Source of the DNA: Methylobacterium sp. Leaf465
GTDB lineage: Bacteria > Pseudomonadota > Alphaproteobacteria > Rhizobiales > Beijerinckiaceae
Assembly: GCF_001424705.1 (NCBI RefSeq)
Contig: NZ_LMRA01000007.1
Location: forward strand, 143,585 to 207,584
Direction: 5' to 3'
Length of the DNA stretch: 64,000 bases
In this document: piece after piece, positions 8,754 to 18,253 of the stretch
Position numbering within the stretch: the first letter of the stretch is position 1
Layout: the number at the start of each line of letters is the position of its first letter
The notes under the pieces: generated by a model
Seen by the model: only the letters and a program-made list of their open reading frames with translations
Told to the model about the DNA's origin: nothing
The model's database searches: none
Translations under genes and position numbers: made by a program

Positions 8754-9737
8754 ATGAGTGCCAGTATTCGTGACGTGGCGCGCGCCGCCGGTGTCTCGAC
8801 GGCCACGGTCTCCCGAGCTCTCGGTCGAGGGCCGGTCAGCGACGTCCTGCGCCAGCAGGTCGAGGCAGCGGTTCGGGCGACTGGATATCGCCCGAATCTG
8901 TCCGCGCGCCGCCTGCGCTCGCAATCGACGCAGACCATCGGCTTGATCGTCGCCGATATCCGCAATCCGTTCTTCACGGCGGTGAGCCGGGCGGTGGAGG
9001 ACGCGGCCTACGCCGCCGGCATGCGGGTGATCCTGTGCAACACCGACGAGGATCCGGAGCGCGAGCGCCTGTACCTCCGGCTGATGGAGGAGGAGCGCGT
9101 CACCGGCGTGATCTTCGCGCCCACGCGCGGAACGGCGGAATCGCTCAAAGCCGACAGCCTCGACGTGCCGGTGGTCTTCATCGACCGCACCGGCCCGGCG
9201 GGGACCTACGACAGCGTCGTCCTCGACAACGCGGCGGCCACCGGCGCCCTGGTCGATCATCTCTGGGAGCGCGGCTATCGCCGGATCGGGGGGCTGTTCG
9301 GCTCGACCAGTTCCACCGCGCAGGAGCGGCAGGCCGCCTACGAGGCGGCGCTCCGGCATCGCGGCGCCGAGCCCCTGGCCCGCGTGGCGCCGCCCACCGC
9401 GGAGGCGGCCGAGGCCACGCTCACCCGCTGGCTGGCCGAGCCGGACCGGCCCGACGCGCTGATCCTGTCGAACGGCCTGACGCTGATGGGCGCGGTGCGC
9501 GCCGCGCGCACGCTCGCCCTCGCGGTCCCGGACCAGCTCGGCCTCGCGGGCTTCGACAACGACCCCTGGACCGACCTGGTGGAGCCCGGTCTCACGGTGA
9601 TCGAGCAGCCGGTGGCGCAGATCGGCGCCCAGGCGATGGCCCTGCTGTTCGACCGGCTGAAGGCGCCGGGCGAGGCCGTCCGCAAGGTCACCCTGAGTGG
9701 CCGGCTGGTGGTCCGGGGGTCGTCGGGGCGCGGCTAG
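8754..9737 (+). CDS. LacI-family transcriptional regulator of fructose genes
   Basis: A 327-residue LacI/GalR regulator. The helix-turn-helix is at the N-terminus (SIRDVARAAGVSTATVSRALG), followed by the hinge and a periplasmic-binding-protein-like effector domain (QTIGLIVADIRNPFFTAVSRAVE; SNGLTLMGAVRAARTL; FDNDPWTDLV). The first reading-frame start is 8712, but ATG 8754 begins almost directly at the HTH and leaves the second operator copy outside the gene; no strong ribosome binding site is visible for either. It diverges from fruB, so it is the likely FruR of this operon, with fructose 1-phosphate the expected effector by analogy. Confidence 0.88.
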   Translation: MSASIRDVARAAGVSTATVSRALGRGPVSDVLRQQVEAAVRATGYRPNLSARRLRSQSTQTIGLIVADIRNPFFTAVSRAVEDAAYAAGMRVILCNTDEDPERERLYLRLMEEERVTGVIFAPTRGTAESLKADSLDVPVVFIDRTGPAGTYDSVVLDNAAATGALVDHLWERGYRRIGGLFGSTSSTAQERQAAYEAALRHRGAEPLARVAPPTAEAAEATLTRWLAEPDRPDALILSNGLTLMGAVRAARTLALAVPDQLGLAGFDNDPWTDLVEPGLTVIEQPVAQIGAQAMALLFDRLKAPGEAVRKVTLSGRLVVRGSSGRG

Positions 9738-9814
9738 CTCCGCGCCCGCCGCAGGGGGCCCGAGGCGTCGCCGGCCCGGTCTCGCCCCGGCGCCGGATCC
9801 GTCGCGGGGCGGAC

Positions 9815-10012
9815 TCAGCGCAGGGTCGGCGACTCGCCGGGCTGCAGGGGCCGGTCCTCGTCCGGCCCGCTGACGGCGTTCAGGCGCTCGAGATGCTCGA
9901 AGACATGCGCGAAGGCGTCCGTGACGGCCTTCTCGAAGGCGCCGTCGGACCGACCCTGGGCGGCCTTGAGGGCGCTGAGCAGGGCTTGATGCGTTTCGGT
10001 GTCATGCGACAT
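9815..10012 (-). CDS. Small conserved-looking protein of unknown function (65 aa)
   Basis: A 65-residue acidic soluble protein, beginning MSHDTETHQALLSALKAAQGRSDGAF and ending GESPTLR. A good ribosome binding site (GGGAGGAC on the minus strand) precedes the ATG. The first two thirds look helical, with the heptad-like AFAHVFEHLERLNAV. No family is recognised. It is convergent with the LacI gene and divergent from the cytochrome gene. Confidence 0.65.
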   Translation of the reverse strand: MSHDTETHQALLSALKAAQGRSDGAFEKAVTDAFAHVFEHLERLNAVSGPDEDRPLQPGESPTLR

Positions 10013-10210
10013 GGCTGTCCTCCCGACCGGACGGATGGCCCGCCCGGGGGAGCAAGCGCCCGCAGGGATCGCCGGTTCCGAGGGGCCGGACCCCGTGCGG
10101 TCCCGCAGACCCGATCGGCGCGGCGCGGCCCCTCGCGCATCCGTCATCGAACCTTGGCCGTCGGCACTCGTTGTCCGCCGGCCCCTGCAGGCCGGAGACA
10201 CACCCTCGGC

Positions 10211-12163
10211 ATGCGTTCCCGTTCCCTTCTCGTCGGCTCCTTCGTCCTCCTCGCCGCCGGGGCCGGCCTCGCCGGCTTCGGCCGCTTCAGCTACGCGCCG
10301 ACGCCGTCGCGGGAGGCCCTCGCGAACCCCGACCGCTACCCGATCTCGACGGCCTACGACGTGCTCGGGCGCCGCATCGGCCGGGAGGAGGCCGCGACCC
10401 TGCGCACCACCGAGGCGGGGCGTCGGACCCTGTCGCCCGAGGCCGGCGCCTTCGCCATCGACGAAGCCGTCATCGCGCGCGGGCGGGAGGCCTTCTACAC
10501 CGAGACCTTCGGGAACGAGGTCTTCCTCACCGACGTGATGGGGATGCTCGACGGCGCCCTGACGCCCTACGAGGTCGCCCGCGCCGTGCTGCTGCTGGGC
10601 GGGACGGCCACCCACAACCTCCAGGTCCGCGTCGCCCAGGACGTGCGGATCGGCGAACGCCAGTGGCGCAAGGGCGACTTGGTCTCGACCGGCCTCGACG
10701 TCGAAAAGGGCGGCCTCGGCATCATCGGTCTGAAGACCTTCTACGACCGGGGCCACCTGCGCCTCGGCATCACCTGCGCCCTCTGCCACGCGGCGGTCGA
10801 TCCCCGCTCCGGCAAGGTCGTGGAGGGGGCGCCGAACGCCGACCTCAATGCCGGGCTGCTCCTCGCCCTCTCGGCCAACGCCTCCGCCTACTTCATGCAC
10901 GGCAGCGTCGACCTCGCGGCCGTCGCGGGCGATCCGTCCCGCACGATCCCGACCGCCGGGGGAGGGACCGCGGTGCTGCCGGACCGGGACAGGCTGGAGG
11001 CGGCGGCCAAGGTCGAGGTCGCGAGCTGGCCGCCGGGCAGCTTCGATTCCTCCGCCGACCGGGTGACGAACCCGACCTCGATCCCGTCGAGCTTCTCGGC
11101 CTACGGCGAGCCCTACAGCTGGAGCGGGCGCGAGGCGGTCGGGCCCTTCCACGGGCTGTCGTCCCTGAACAACAACGTGCACGCGGCCAATTCCGACACG
11201 ACCCAGCTCGCCGCCGCCGCGCCCTGGCTGTTCGGCCTCGATCCGGACCTCTACCTCGGCATCCTGTTCCAGGGGGCGGTGAACCCGGCCCTGCGCTACG
11301 ACCCGACGAAAGCCACGCGGCCGAGTGCGATCCTGGCCGCCTTCGACCCGACGCCGGGCTCGCCCGGCCTCAACCGCTACGCCGTCCTGCCGAGCTTTCC
11401 GGCGACCAACTACATGACCGACAACGGGCTGTTCGCCTCCGCGGCCGGGGAGCCGGCGAACTTCGCCAACAACGCCATGTCGGCCTTCCAGAACCTCCTG
11501 CGTCCGCCGGCCGCCCCGAAGGCTGGGGCCGAGGCCGGCCGCGCGGTGTTCGCGCGGGCCGGCTGTGCCGGCTGCCATGCCGGCCCGGCGCTGACCAACA
11601 ACCGGATCGTGCCCGTGGGCGAGATCGGCACCGAGCCGACCCGGGCCCGCGCCGGGGCCAAGATGGAGGCGCACCTCGCACCGCCGTCGATGTTCGCGAC
11701 CGACACGCCGTTCCCCCTGCCGGCCGATCCCAGGATCGTGCCGATCCCCCTGGAGGGCGAGGCCCTGAAGCAGGTCCGGCTCGGCTGGGCCCATGCCGGC
11801 ACCGAGGGCGGCTACAAGGTCCCGAACCTCGTCGGCCTCGCCTGGTCGGCGCCCTACCTGCACGATGGCGGCGTGGCGGTGGGGACCGACCCCGCCGGCC
11901 AGCTCGGCGTGCCCGGCACCCTGGAAAGCGGCCTCGCGCCGGACCCGCGCAACAGCCTGCGGGCCCTGGTGGACCGGGACCTGCGCGGGCGGGTCGTGGC
12001 CGCCAACCGCGCCTCCGCCACCGCACGCACGGCGCGCGTGACGGGCGAGGGGCACCCCTACTGGGTCGATGCCGCGGCCGGCTTCGGCCCCGCCGACCAG
12101 GAGGCGCTGCTGGGCTACCTGCTCTCCATCGATGCCCTGACGCAGGACGTGCCGGTGCCATGA
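10211..12163 (+). CDS. Two-haem c-type cytochrome, cytochrome c peroxidase-like
   Basis: A 650-residue exported protein. An N-terminal signal or anchor (residues 5-25, LLVGSFVLLAAGAGLAGFG) precedes two CXXCH haem c sites, CALCH at 189-193 and CAGCH at 452-456. The second lies in a canonical cytochrome c fold followed by YKVPNLVGLAWSAPYLHDGG, the pattern of the haem-electron-transfer domain of the MauG/cytochrome c peroxidase family. At 650 residues it is about twice the length of classic di-haem peroxidases, so peroxidase activity is not assured. Its stop lies inside the start region of the downstream MFS gene. ATG 10211 was chosen because the signal peptide begins there. Confidence 0.8.
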   Translation: MRSRSLLVGSFVLLAAGAGLAGFGRFSYAPTPSREALANPDRYPISTAYDVLGRRIGREEAATLRTTEAGRRTLSPEAGAFAIDEAVIARGREAFYTETFGNEVFLTDVMGMLDGALTPYEVARAVLLLGGTATHNLQVRVAQDVRIGERQWRKGDLVSTGLDVEKGGLGIIGLKTFYDRGHLRLGITCALCHAAVDPRSGKVVEGAPNADLNAGLLLALSANASAYFMHGSVDLAAVAGDPSRTIPTAGGGTAVLPDRDRLEAAAKVEVASWPPGSFDSSADRVTNPTSIPSSFSAYGEPYSWSGREAVGPFHGLSSLNNNVHAANSDTTQLAAAAPWLFGLDPDLYLGILFQGAVNPALRYDPTKATRPSAILAAFDPTPGSPGLNRYAVLPSFPATNYMTDNGLFASAAGEPANFANNAMSAFQNLLRPPAAPKAGAEAGRAVFARAGCAGCHAGPALTNNRIVPVGEIGTEPTRARAGAKMEAHLAPPSMFATDTPFPLPADPRIVPIPLEGEALKQVRLGWAHAGTEGGYKVPNLVGLAWSAPYLHDGGVAVGTDPAGQLGVPGTLESGLAPDPRNSLRALVDRDLRGRVVAANRASATARTARVTGEGHPYWVDAAAGFGPADQEALLGYLLSIDALTQDVPVP

Positions 12164-12195
12164 GCCCGGCCGCGGACACCCACGAGGACACGACG

Positions 12196-13506
12196 ATGCC
12201 CACGACCGGAACCACCGAGGGGCCCCCGCGCCTCGAACGCAAGGCGGTCGCCGCCGTGGTGCTCGGCAACGCCCTCGAGTTCTACGACTTCACCATCTAC
12301 GCCTTCTTCGCCAAACCCATCGGGGAGGCGTTCTTCCCCTCGCAGAACGCCACCGACAGCCTGCTCGCCTCCCTGGCCCTGTTCGGCATCGGCTACGTCA
12401 TGCGGCCCATCGGCGGCATCCTCATCGGGGCCTTCGCGGACCGGGCGGGACGCAAGCCCGCCATGCTGATCACCATCGCGCTGATGGCCATCGGCATGGT
12501 GATGCTGGCGGCCGCCCCCGGCTACGCCACCCTGGGGGGCTGGTCGCAGGTCATCGTCATCGTGGGCCGGCTCATCCAGGGGCTCGCGCTGGGGGGCGAG
12601 GTCGGCCCCTCCACCGCCTACCTCCTGGAGGCCGCGCCGGGGCAGCAGCGCGGCTTCGTGGCGAGCTGGCAGATCGCCAGCCAGGGCTGCGCCGCGCTGA
12701 TCGCCGGCCTGGTGGCCTCGGCCCTGACCTACGCGGTTGGCGACGACGCCATGGCCAGCTGGGGCTGGCGGGTGATGTTCGCGCTGGGCATCGGCGTCGT
12801 CCCCGTCGGCCTGATCATCCGCAGCCACCTGCCCGAGACCGCCGGCGAGCGCGCCGACCCGGCCGCGGCCGAGTCCACGCGCGCGGTGGTCCGGCGCCTG
12901 GTGCGCGAGCACGGCCGGATGCTGGTCCTGACCTTCCTCGTCATCGCGGCCTCCACCGTCTCCAACGCGGTGGGCACCAACATGCCGGTCTACGCCCAGG
13001 CCACCCTCGGGCTCACCGAGACGGTCTCCACCGCCGTGCCGATCGCCCTCGGCCTCGCCTCCATCGTCTTCCCGCTCCTCGGCGGCTGGCTGGCCGACCG
13101 GTTCGGCCGGCGCCCGGTGATGATCTGGCCCCGCGCGCTCATCGTGGTGCTGACCGTGCCGGCCTTCGCCTGGCTCGTGCGCGACCCGACCGGCCCGTCG
13201 GTCTACGCCGTGACCTTCCTGCTCTCGGCCCTGTCCTCCATCAACGCGGCGGCAATCATCGTGGCGATTCCCGAAGCCCTGCCGCGCGCGGTGCGCAGCG
13301 CCGGCCTCTCCATCGTGTACGCCTTCTCGGTCTCGATCTTCGGGGGGAGCACGAACTACCTCGTGAACAAGCTCATCGCCGTCTCGGGCGACAAGCTGGC
13401 CCCGGCCTACTACCTCGTGGCCTTCAGCATCGTGGGCACGATCGCGGCCCTCCTCATGCCCGAGACCCGCGGCCGGGACCTCGAGGCGAACGCGGAGGCG
13501 CGCTGA
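12196..13506 (+). CDS. MFS metabolite:H+ symporter (MHS family)
   Basis: A 436-residue 12-helix transporter of the metabolite:H+ symporter branch, shown by NALEFYDFTIYAFFAKPIGEAFFP in the first helix and the loop motif FADRAGRKPAMLITI. Relatives move dicarboxylates, citrate, shikimate or betaines; the substrate here is unknown. ATG 12196 has GAGGA at a good distance. An upstream in-frame ATG at 12160 overlaps the cytochrome stop (ATGA) and would add 12 residues. The tight link to the cytochrome suggests co-expression, perhaps uptake of a substrate whose oxidation passes electrons to the periplasmic cytochrome (inference). Confidence 0.88.
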   Translation: MPTTGTTEGPPRLERKAVAAVVLGNALEFYDFTIYAFFAKPIGEAFFPSQNATDSLLASLALFGIGYVMRPIGGILIGAFADRAGRKPAMLITIALMAIGMVMLAAAPGYATLGGWSQVIVIVGRLIQGLALGGEVGPSTAYLLEAAPGQQRGFVASWQIASQGCAALIAGLVASALTYAVGDDAMASWGWRVMFALGIGVVPVGLIIRSHLPETAGERADPAAAESTRAVVRRLVREHGRMLVLTFLVIAASTVSNAVGTNMPVYAQATLGLTETVSTAVPIALGLASIVFPLLGGWLADRFGRRPVMIWPRALIVVLTVPAFAWLVRDPTGPSVYAVTFLLSALSSINAAAIIVAIPEALPRAVRSAGLSIVYAFSVSIFGGSTNYLVNKLIAVSGDKLAPAYYLVAFSIVGTIAALLMPETRGRDLEANAEAR

Positions 13507-13596
13507 GCGGCGGCCGGCGCGCGCCGCCCCCGTCAGCCTCGGACAAGATAGGCTCCCTAAAGCTTCGGTCATGAATGATCGGGACCGGAGCCGGCC

Positions 13597-13980
13597 GTGA
13601 CAGGCGTCTACCTCTTCGACTTGGCCTCGCAGCAGGCGCGCTACCTCGCGGTGCGTCAGTCGACCATCGCGAGCAACGTCGCGAACGCCAACACGCCCGA
13701 CTACAAGGCGCGCGACGTGGTGCCGTTCTCCGAGGTGATGGCGCGCACGGCCTCCGCCGGCATGGCCTTGACGGAGAGCGCCCACGTCACCTCCGTCGAG
13801 GGCCGCATCCCGACGAAGCCGGTCTCGGCCGCCGAGGCCTGGGACGCGCTCTCGACCTCGAGCTCGGTGAGCCTGGAGCAGGAGATGCTCAAGGCCGGCG
13901 AGGTCAGCCGCGAGCACAACCTCAACATGGGCATCGTCAAGGCCTTCGACCGGATGCTCAAGGCGGCGGTGAAGAGCTGA
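13597..13980 (+). CDS. flgB: Flagellar basal-body rod protein FlgB
   Basis: A 127-residue proximal rod subunit in the periplasm. It has the rod-family N-terminus LAVRQSTIASNVANANTPDYKARDV and the matching C-terminal helix (LEQEMLKAGEVSREHNLNMGIVKAFDRMLKAAVKS). Translation starts at GTG 13597 with GGAG six bases upstream. It is the first gene of the long plus-strand flagellar run; the 90-base gap before it should hold the promoter. The stop overlaps the flgC start by one base. Confidence 0.93.
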   Translation: MTGVYLFDLASQQARYLAVRQSTIASNVANANTPDYKARDVVPFSEVMARTASAGMALTESAHVTSVEGRIPTKPVSAAEAWDALSTSSSVSLEQEMLKAGEVSREHNLNMGIVKAFDRMLKAAVKS

Positions 13981-14396
13981 TGATCGACCCCCTCGCCGCC
14001 TCCACCCGCCTCGCCAGCGCCGGCATGGAGGCGCAGTCCCTGCGCCTGCGCATCGCCGCCGAGAACGTCGCCAACGCACAATCCGTCGGCGATGGCCCCG
14101 GGGCGGACCCCTATGCCCGCAAGACCGTGACCTTCCGGTCCGCCCTGGACCGGGCCGCGGGCGGCCCCACCGTGGCCCTGCGGCGGATCGGCACCGACGA
14201 CGCGCCGTTCCGCATCGAGCGCGACCCCGGCAACCCGGCGGCCGATGCCGAGGGCAACGTGAAGATGCCCAACGTCAACGTGCTGGTGGAGATGGCCGAC
14301 ATCCGTGAGGCCAACCGCTCCTACGAAGCCAACGTCCAGGTGATCAAGCAGGCCCGCGCCATGGTCGCCAGCGTCATCGACCTCCTGAGAACCTGA
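13980..14396 (+). CDS. flgC: Flagellar basal-body rod protein FlgC
   Basis: A 138-residue proximal rod protein. Visible hallmarks are the N-terminal rod motif (LRIAAENVANAQSVGDGPGADPYARKTVTF), the central NVKMPNVNVLVEMADIREANRSYEANV, and the C-terminal helix VIKQARAMVASVIDLLRT. It assembles with FlgB, FlgF, FlgG and FliE. Its ATG shares one base with the flgB stop (TGATG), indicating coupled translation. Confidence 0.95.
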   Translation: MIDPLAASTRLASAGMEAQSLRLRIAAENVANAQSVGDGPGADPYARKTVTFRSALDRAAGGPTVALRRIGTDDAPFRIERDPGNPAADAEGNVKMPNVNVLVEMADIREANRSYEANVQVIKQARAMVASVIDLLRT

Positions 14397-14404
14397 GACC
14401 CGCG

Positions 14405-14749
14405 ATGATCGAAGCCCTCACCTCGCTCGCCGCCTTCGACCGGGCCGCCGGCATCACCCGCACCGACTCGGCCGCGCCGCTGGCGCGCACGAGCTTCCCC
14501 GTGATCCCGGCGGCCGCCACGGCCGGTCCCGCCACCGATTTCGGGGACGTCATGGCGCAGCTCGCCGGGGGGCTGCGCACCTCCCTGCGCACCGGCGAGG
14601 CCACCGCCATCTCGGGCATCCAGGGCAAGGCCTCGACGCAGCAGGTGGTCGAGGCGGTGATGTCGGCCGAGCAGAGCCTACAGACCGCCATCGCCGTCCG
14701 GGACAAGGTGGTCGCCGCCTATCTCGAGCTCAGCCGCATGCCGATCTGA
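14405..14749 (+). CDS. fliE: Flagellar hook-basal body complex protein FliE
   Basis: A 114-residue protein joining the MS ring to the rod. The conserved C-terminal half is present ([39 protein letters not shown]). The N-terminal half is Ala/Thr-rich and variable, as usual. It sits eight bases after flgC in the same operon. Confidence 0.93.
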   Translation: MIEALTSLAAFDRAAGITRTDSAAPLARTSFPVIPAAATAGPATDFGDVMAQLAGGLRTSLRTGEATAISGIQGKASTQQVVEAVMSAEQSLQTAIAVRDKVVAAYLELSRMPI

Positions 14750-14801
14750 CGATGGATCGCGTGGACAACCCTGCCAAACGCTTCGACGGGACCGGGACAC
14801 C

Positions 14802-15590
14802 ATGAGAGCGCTCGCCATCGCGGCCACGGGCATGAACGCCCAGCAGATGAACCTCGAGGTCATCGCCAACAACATCGCCAACCTGAACACCACCGGGTTC
14901 AAGGGGGCGCGGGCCGAGTTCACCGACCTGCTCTACCAGGCCGAGCGCCAGCAGGGCGTGCCCAACCAGGCCGGCCAGGAGCCGGTGCCGGAGGGCGCGA
15001 TGCTCGGCCTCGGCGTGCGCACCGCCGCCATCCGCAACCTGCACCGCCAGGGGCCGCTCGCCAACACCGCCAACCAGCTCGACCTCGCGGTGAACGGCCG
15101 GGGCTACTTCCAGATCACCAACCCCAACGGCGAGATCAACTACACCCGCGCCGGGGCCTTCAACCGCAACAACACCGGCCAGATCGTCACCCTGGAGGGC
15201 TACGCCCTCGACCCGGCGGTCCTCATCCCCAACGGCGCCGTCGACGTGGTGATCAACCAGTCGGGCCAGGTCTTCGCCAAGGTGGACGGGCAGGTGCAGG
15301 CGCAGAACCTGGGCCAGATCACCCTGGCGAACTTCGCCAACGATGCCGGCCTGGAGCCCCTCGGCAACGGCCTCTACCGCGAGACCGCGGCCTCCGGTGC
15401 CCCCGTCACCGGCGTGCCCGGCGACCCGAGCTTCGGCAAGCTGCAGCAGGGCTACCTGGAGAGCTCGAACGTCGATCCCGTCAAGGAGATCACCAACATG
15501 ATCACGGCCCAGCGCGCCTTCGAGATGAACTCGAAGGTGATCCAGGCCGCCGACGAGATGGCCGGCACGATCTCCAAGGGCATCCGCTAA
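14802..15590 (+). CDS. flgG: Flagellar distal rod protein FlgG
   Basis: A 262-residue distal rod protein of standard length. It starts [40 protein letters not shown], has the FlgG-type [13 protein letters not shown] segment, and ends with the rod-family helix ([35 protein letters not shown]). It builds the driveshaft that crosses the P and L rings encoded downstream. Confidence 0.96.
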   Translation: MRALAIAATGMNAQQMNLEVIANNIANLNTTGFKGARAEFTDLLYQAERQQGVPNQAGQEPVPEGAMLGLGVRTAAIRNLHRQGPLANTANQLDLAVNGRGYFQITNPNGEINYTRAGAFNRNNTGQIVTLEGYALDPAVLIPNGAVDVVINQSGQVFAKVDGQVQAQNLGQITLANFANDAGLEPLGNGLYRETAASGAPVTGVPGDPSFGKLQQGYLESSNVDPVKEITNMITAQRAFEMNSKVIQAADEMAGTISKGIR

Positions 15591-15717
15591 GCGCGTCGGG
15601 CGGCGCCGCCGCCTGAGCCCCATACCCCCACCTCCGCGCGGCGGCGACGGGCGGCACCGGCTCTCCGCCGGGGCCGTGGCCGCCCGTTCGGGCATTCTCC
15701 AAGGGCGCGACCACGTC

Positions 15718-16200
15718 ATGGGTATTCACCTTCCGGGCCTTTCCCCGCGCAGCCGGTGCCGCCTCGCCGCCGTCGGGCTCGCGCTGCTGGCCGGGCCGGC
15801 CGCGGCCGAGGACCTGATGCTGCCGGTGCCGACGGTGACGATCTATCCCGGCGACACCATCAAGCCGTCGATGCTGCGGATGCAGGCCTATCCGGAAAGC
15901 TTCAAGGCCCGCACCGCCGTGGTCGACGCCGCCCTGGCGATCTCCGGGCGCGTCGCCAAGCGGATGCTGCTCCCGGGCGAGCCGGTGCCGGTCAACGCCA
16001 TCGACGATCCCCGCCTCGTCAGCCGGGGCACCCCGACGCAGATCGTGTTCGAGGAGCAGGGCCTGCTCATCACCGCCGTCGGCGCGCCGCTCCAGAACGG
16101 CGGCCTCGGCGACGTCATCCGCGTGCGCAACACCGACACCAACCGCATCGTGCTCGGCACCGTGATGGCCGACGGCCGAATCCGGACCGGGGACCATTGA
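15718..16200 (+). CDS. flgA: Flagella basal-body P-ring formation protein FlgA
   Basis: A 160-residue periplasmic chaperone for P-ring assembly. A signal peptide (MGIHLPGLSPRSRCRLAAVGLALLAGPAAAED) is followed by an SAF-type domain with LMLPVPTVTIYPGDTIKPSMLRM and a C-terminal part ending VIRVRNTDTNRIVLGTVMADGRI. ATG 15718 was chosen over GTG 15676 because it starts the signal peptide. The stop overlaps the flgI ATG by one base. Confidence 0.9.
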   Translation: MGIHLPGLSPRSRCRLAAVGLALLAGPAAAEDLMLPVPTVTIYPGDTIKPSMLRMQAYPESFKARTAVVDAALAISGRVAKRMLLPGEPVPVNAIDDPRLVSRGTPTQIVFEEQGLLITAVGAPLQNGGLGDVIRVRNTDTNRIVLGTVMADGRIRTGDH

Positions 16201-17327
16201 TGCGCCGCCTCCTGGCCAAAATCCTCACCAAGCTCCCGGCTCTCGCCGCGGCCCTCCTCCTGGCCCTGCCCGCGCCCGCCCTGGCCGGCACCCGGATCAA
16301 GGACATCGCCACCCTCAAGGGCGTGCGCGACAACCAGCTCGTGGGCTACGGCCTCGTCACCGGCCTGCAGGGCACCGGCGACACCCTGCGCAACGCCCAG
16401 TTCACCGAGCAATCCCTGCAGTCGATGCTCGATCGCATGGGCATCAACGTCCGCGACGCCCGCCTGCGCACCCGCAACGTCGCCGCCGTGATGGTGACCG
16501 CCGACCTGCCGCCCTACACCGGCACCGGCTCGCGCATCGACGTCACCGTGACCTCGCTGGGCGACGCCACTTCCCTCAAGGGCGGCACCCTGCTGATGAC
16601 GCCGCTGATGGGCGGCGACAGCCTGACCTACGCCGCCGCGCAGGGGCCCCTCGCGGTCTCGGGCTTCAGCGTCGGCGGCCAGGCCGAGACGGTGACCCAG
16701 GGCGTGCCGACGGCCGGGCGCATCCCCAACGGCGCCCTGATCGAGCGCGAGGTGCCGGGCACCTTCCGGGATCTGCCGGAACTCGTGTTCGAGCTGAAGA
16801 ACCCCGACTTCAAGACCGCCACCATGGTGGCCGACGCCATCAACGCCTACGCGCTGGCGCGCTTCAACCGCCGGGTCGCGGCCCCGCGGGATCAGCGCGC
16901 CATCGCCCTGATGCGGCCGAGCAACATCGCCCAGACCCGGTTCGTGGCCGAGATCGGCGACCTCACCGTCAACCCCGACACCCCGGCCCGCGTCGTCGTC
17001 GACCAGCGCACCGGCACGGTGGTGATCGGCCGCAACGTCCAGATCTCCACCGTGGCGGTGACGCACGGCAACCTCACGGTGCGGGTGACGGAGGCCCCCG
17101 AAGTCTCGCAGCCGGCGCCGTTCTCCAACGGGCAGACGGCGGTGGTGCCGCGCACGGAGGTGGCGGTCAACGAGCAGTCCGGCCGGATGGCGATCATCGG
17201 CGGCTCGGACCTCCAGACCCTGGTGCGCGGCCTCAACAACGTCGGCCTCAAGCCCAGCGACATCATCTCGATCCTCCAGGCGGTGAAGACCTCCGGGGCG
17301 CTTCAGGCGGAGCTCGTGGTGCAATGA
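16200..17327 (+). CDS. flgI: Flagellar P-ring protein FlgI
   Basis: A 375-residue periplasmic ring protein. It has a signal peptide (MRRLLAKILTKLPALAAALLLALPAPALA) and then the family start GTRIKDIATLKGVRDNQLVGYGLVTGLQGTGD. Conserved segments such as TAGRIPNGALIEREVP and LNNVGLKPSDIISILQAVKTSGALQAELVVQ are present to the end. Length is normal. The last four bases overlap motE (ATGA). Confidence 0.96.
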   Translation: MRRLLAKILTKLPALAAALLLALPAPALAGTRIKDIATLKGVRDNQLVGYGLVTGLQGTGDTLRNAQFTEQSLQSMLDRMGINVRDARLRTRNVAAVMVTADLPPYTGTGSRIDVTVTSLGDATSLKGGTLLMTPLMGGDSLTYAAAQGPLAVSGFSVGGQAETVTQGVPTAGRIPNGALIEREVPGTFRDLPELVFELKNPDFKTATMVADAINAYALARFNRRVAAPRDQRAIALMRPSNIAQTRFVAEIGDLTVNPDTPARVVVDQRTGTVVIGRNVQISTVAVTHGNLTVRVTEAPEVSQPAPFSNGQTAVVPRTEVAVNEQSGRMAIIGGSDLQTLVRGLNNVGLKPSDIISILQAVKTSGALQAELVVQ

Positions 17328-18253
17328 GCGCGGCCAACGGCCATCCCCTGCCGGGCGCGGCGGCCCGCCTCGTCGTGCGCCCGGCCGGCCTGACCCGGCC
17401 CGCCCGCTGGCTCGCCCTGATGGCGCTGCGGGTCCTGCTGTTCGTCGGCCTCCTGTTCGTCGGCGTCCTGGCGCTCGCCGCCTTCGGCCTCGGCCCGGCC
17501 GGCGCCGTCGAGGGCGGCCGACCGGCGATCTCGGGGATGAACCCGGGCCCGCTCCCGAAGGCCGCGGCGAAGTCGGCCGCGCCCCGCCTCGCCGTCGCGG
17601 CCAAGCCCGTGGCAGACAAGCCCGTCGCCGGCGTCATCCCACTGGTCGGCCCGGCCGAGCCCGTCGCGGTGGTGTCCCAGCCGATCGAGACCACGGGGGC
17701 GATCGAGGCCAAGGCGTCCGATGCCAAGGGGTCCGATGCCAAGGCGTCCGAGGTGAAGCCCGCCGAACCGGCGCAGGTCGCCGAGGTCCGGGCCCCCGAG
17801 CCGGAGCCGGTCAAGCCCGCGCCGAAGCCACCGGCCTATTGCGCCAGCATCGCGGACGCCGCCGCCGACGCCCGCTTCGCCTGGCAGAAGGAGCAGCTGG
17901 CGACCCTGGAGAGGCAGGTCGAGGAGCGGATCGCCGCCCTGGAGGCCAAGCGCGCCGAGTACGAGACCTGGCTCGCCCGCCGCGACGCCTTCCTGGCCAA
18001 GGCCGACGAGGGCGTGGTGGCGATCTACACCAAGATGCGGGCGGATGCCGCCGCGCTCCAGCTCGCCAACATGCCCGACGAGGGCGCCGCTGCGATCCTG
18101 ACCAAGCTCAACGCCCGGAACGCGAGCGCGATCCTGAGCGAGATGGAGGCCGCGCGCGCCGCGCAGCTGGCCCGCATGATGACCGAGATGGGCAAGACCG
18201 GCGCGGGTAAGACCGAGCCGGGCAAGAAGCCCCGCACGAGCGAGAAATCCTGA
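17324..18253 (+). CDS. motE: MotE-type chaperone for the motility protein MotC
   Basis: A 309-residue protein with one transmembrane segment (about residues 32-60), an Ala/Pro/Lys-rich linker (about 75-165), a coiled coil (about 180-235, KEQLATLERQVEERIAALEAKRAEYETWLARR) and a C-terminal MgtE-N-like tail (MPDEGAAAILTKLNARNASAILSEME). Sinorhizobium meliloti MotE, known as a periplasmic chaperone specific for MotC, lies at the same place between flgI and flgH. The symbol rests on this synteny and the domain layout; motC is present downstream. Both ends overlap neighbouring genes (ATGA with flgI, TGATG with flgH). Confidence 0.75.
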   Translation: MSAANGHPLPGAAARLVVRPAGLTRPARWLALMALRVLLFVGLLFVGVLALAAFGLGPAGAVEGGRPAISGMNPGPLPKAAAKSAAPRLAVAAKPVADKPVAGVIPLVGPAEPVAVVSQPIETTGAIEAKASDAKGSDAKASEVKPAEPAQVAEVRAPEPEPVKPAPKPPAYCASIADAAADARFAWQKEQLATLERQVEERIAALEAKRAEYETWLARRDAFLAKADEGVVAIYTKMRADAAALQLANMPDEGAAAILTKLNARNASAILSEMEAARAAQLARMMTEMGKTGAGKTEPGKKPRTSEKS

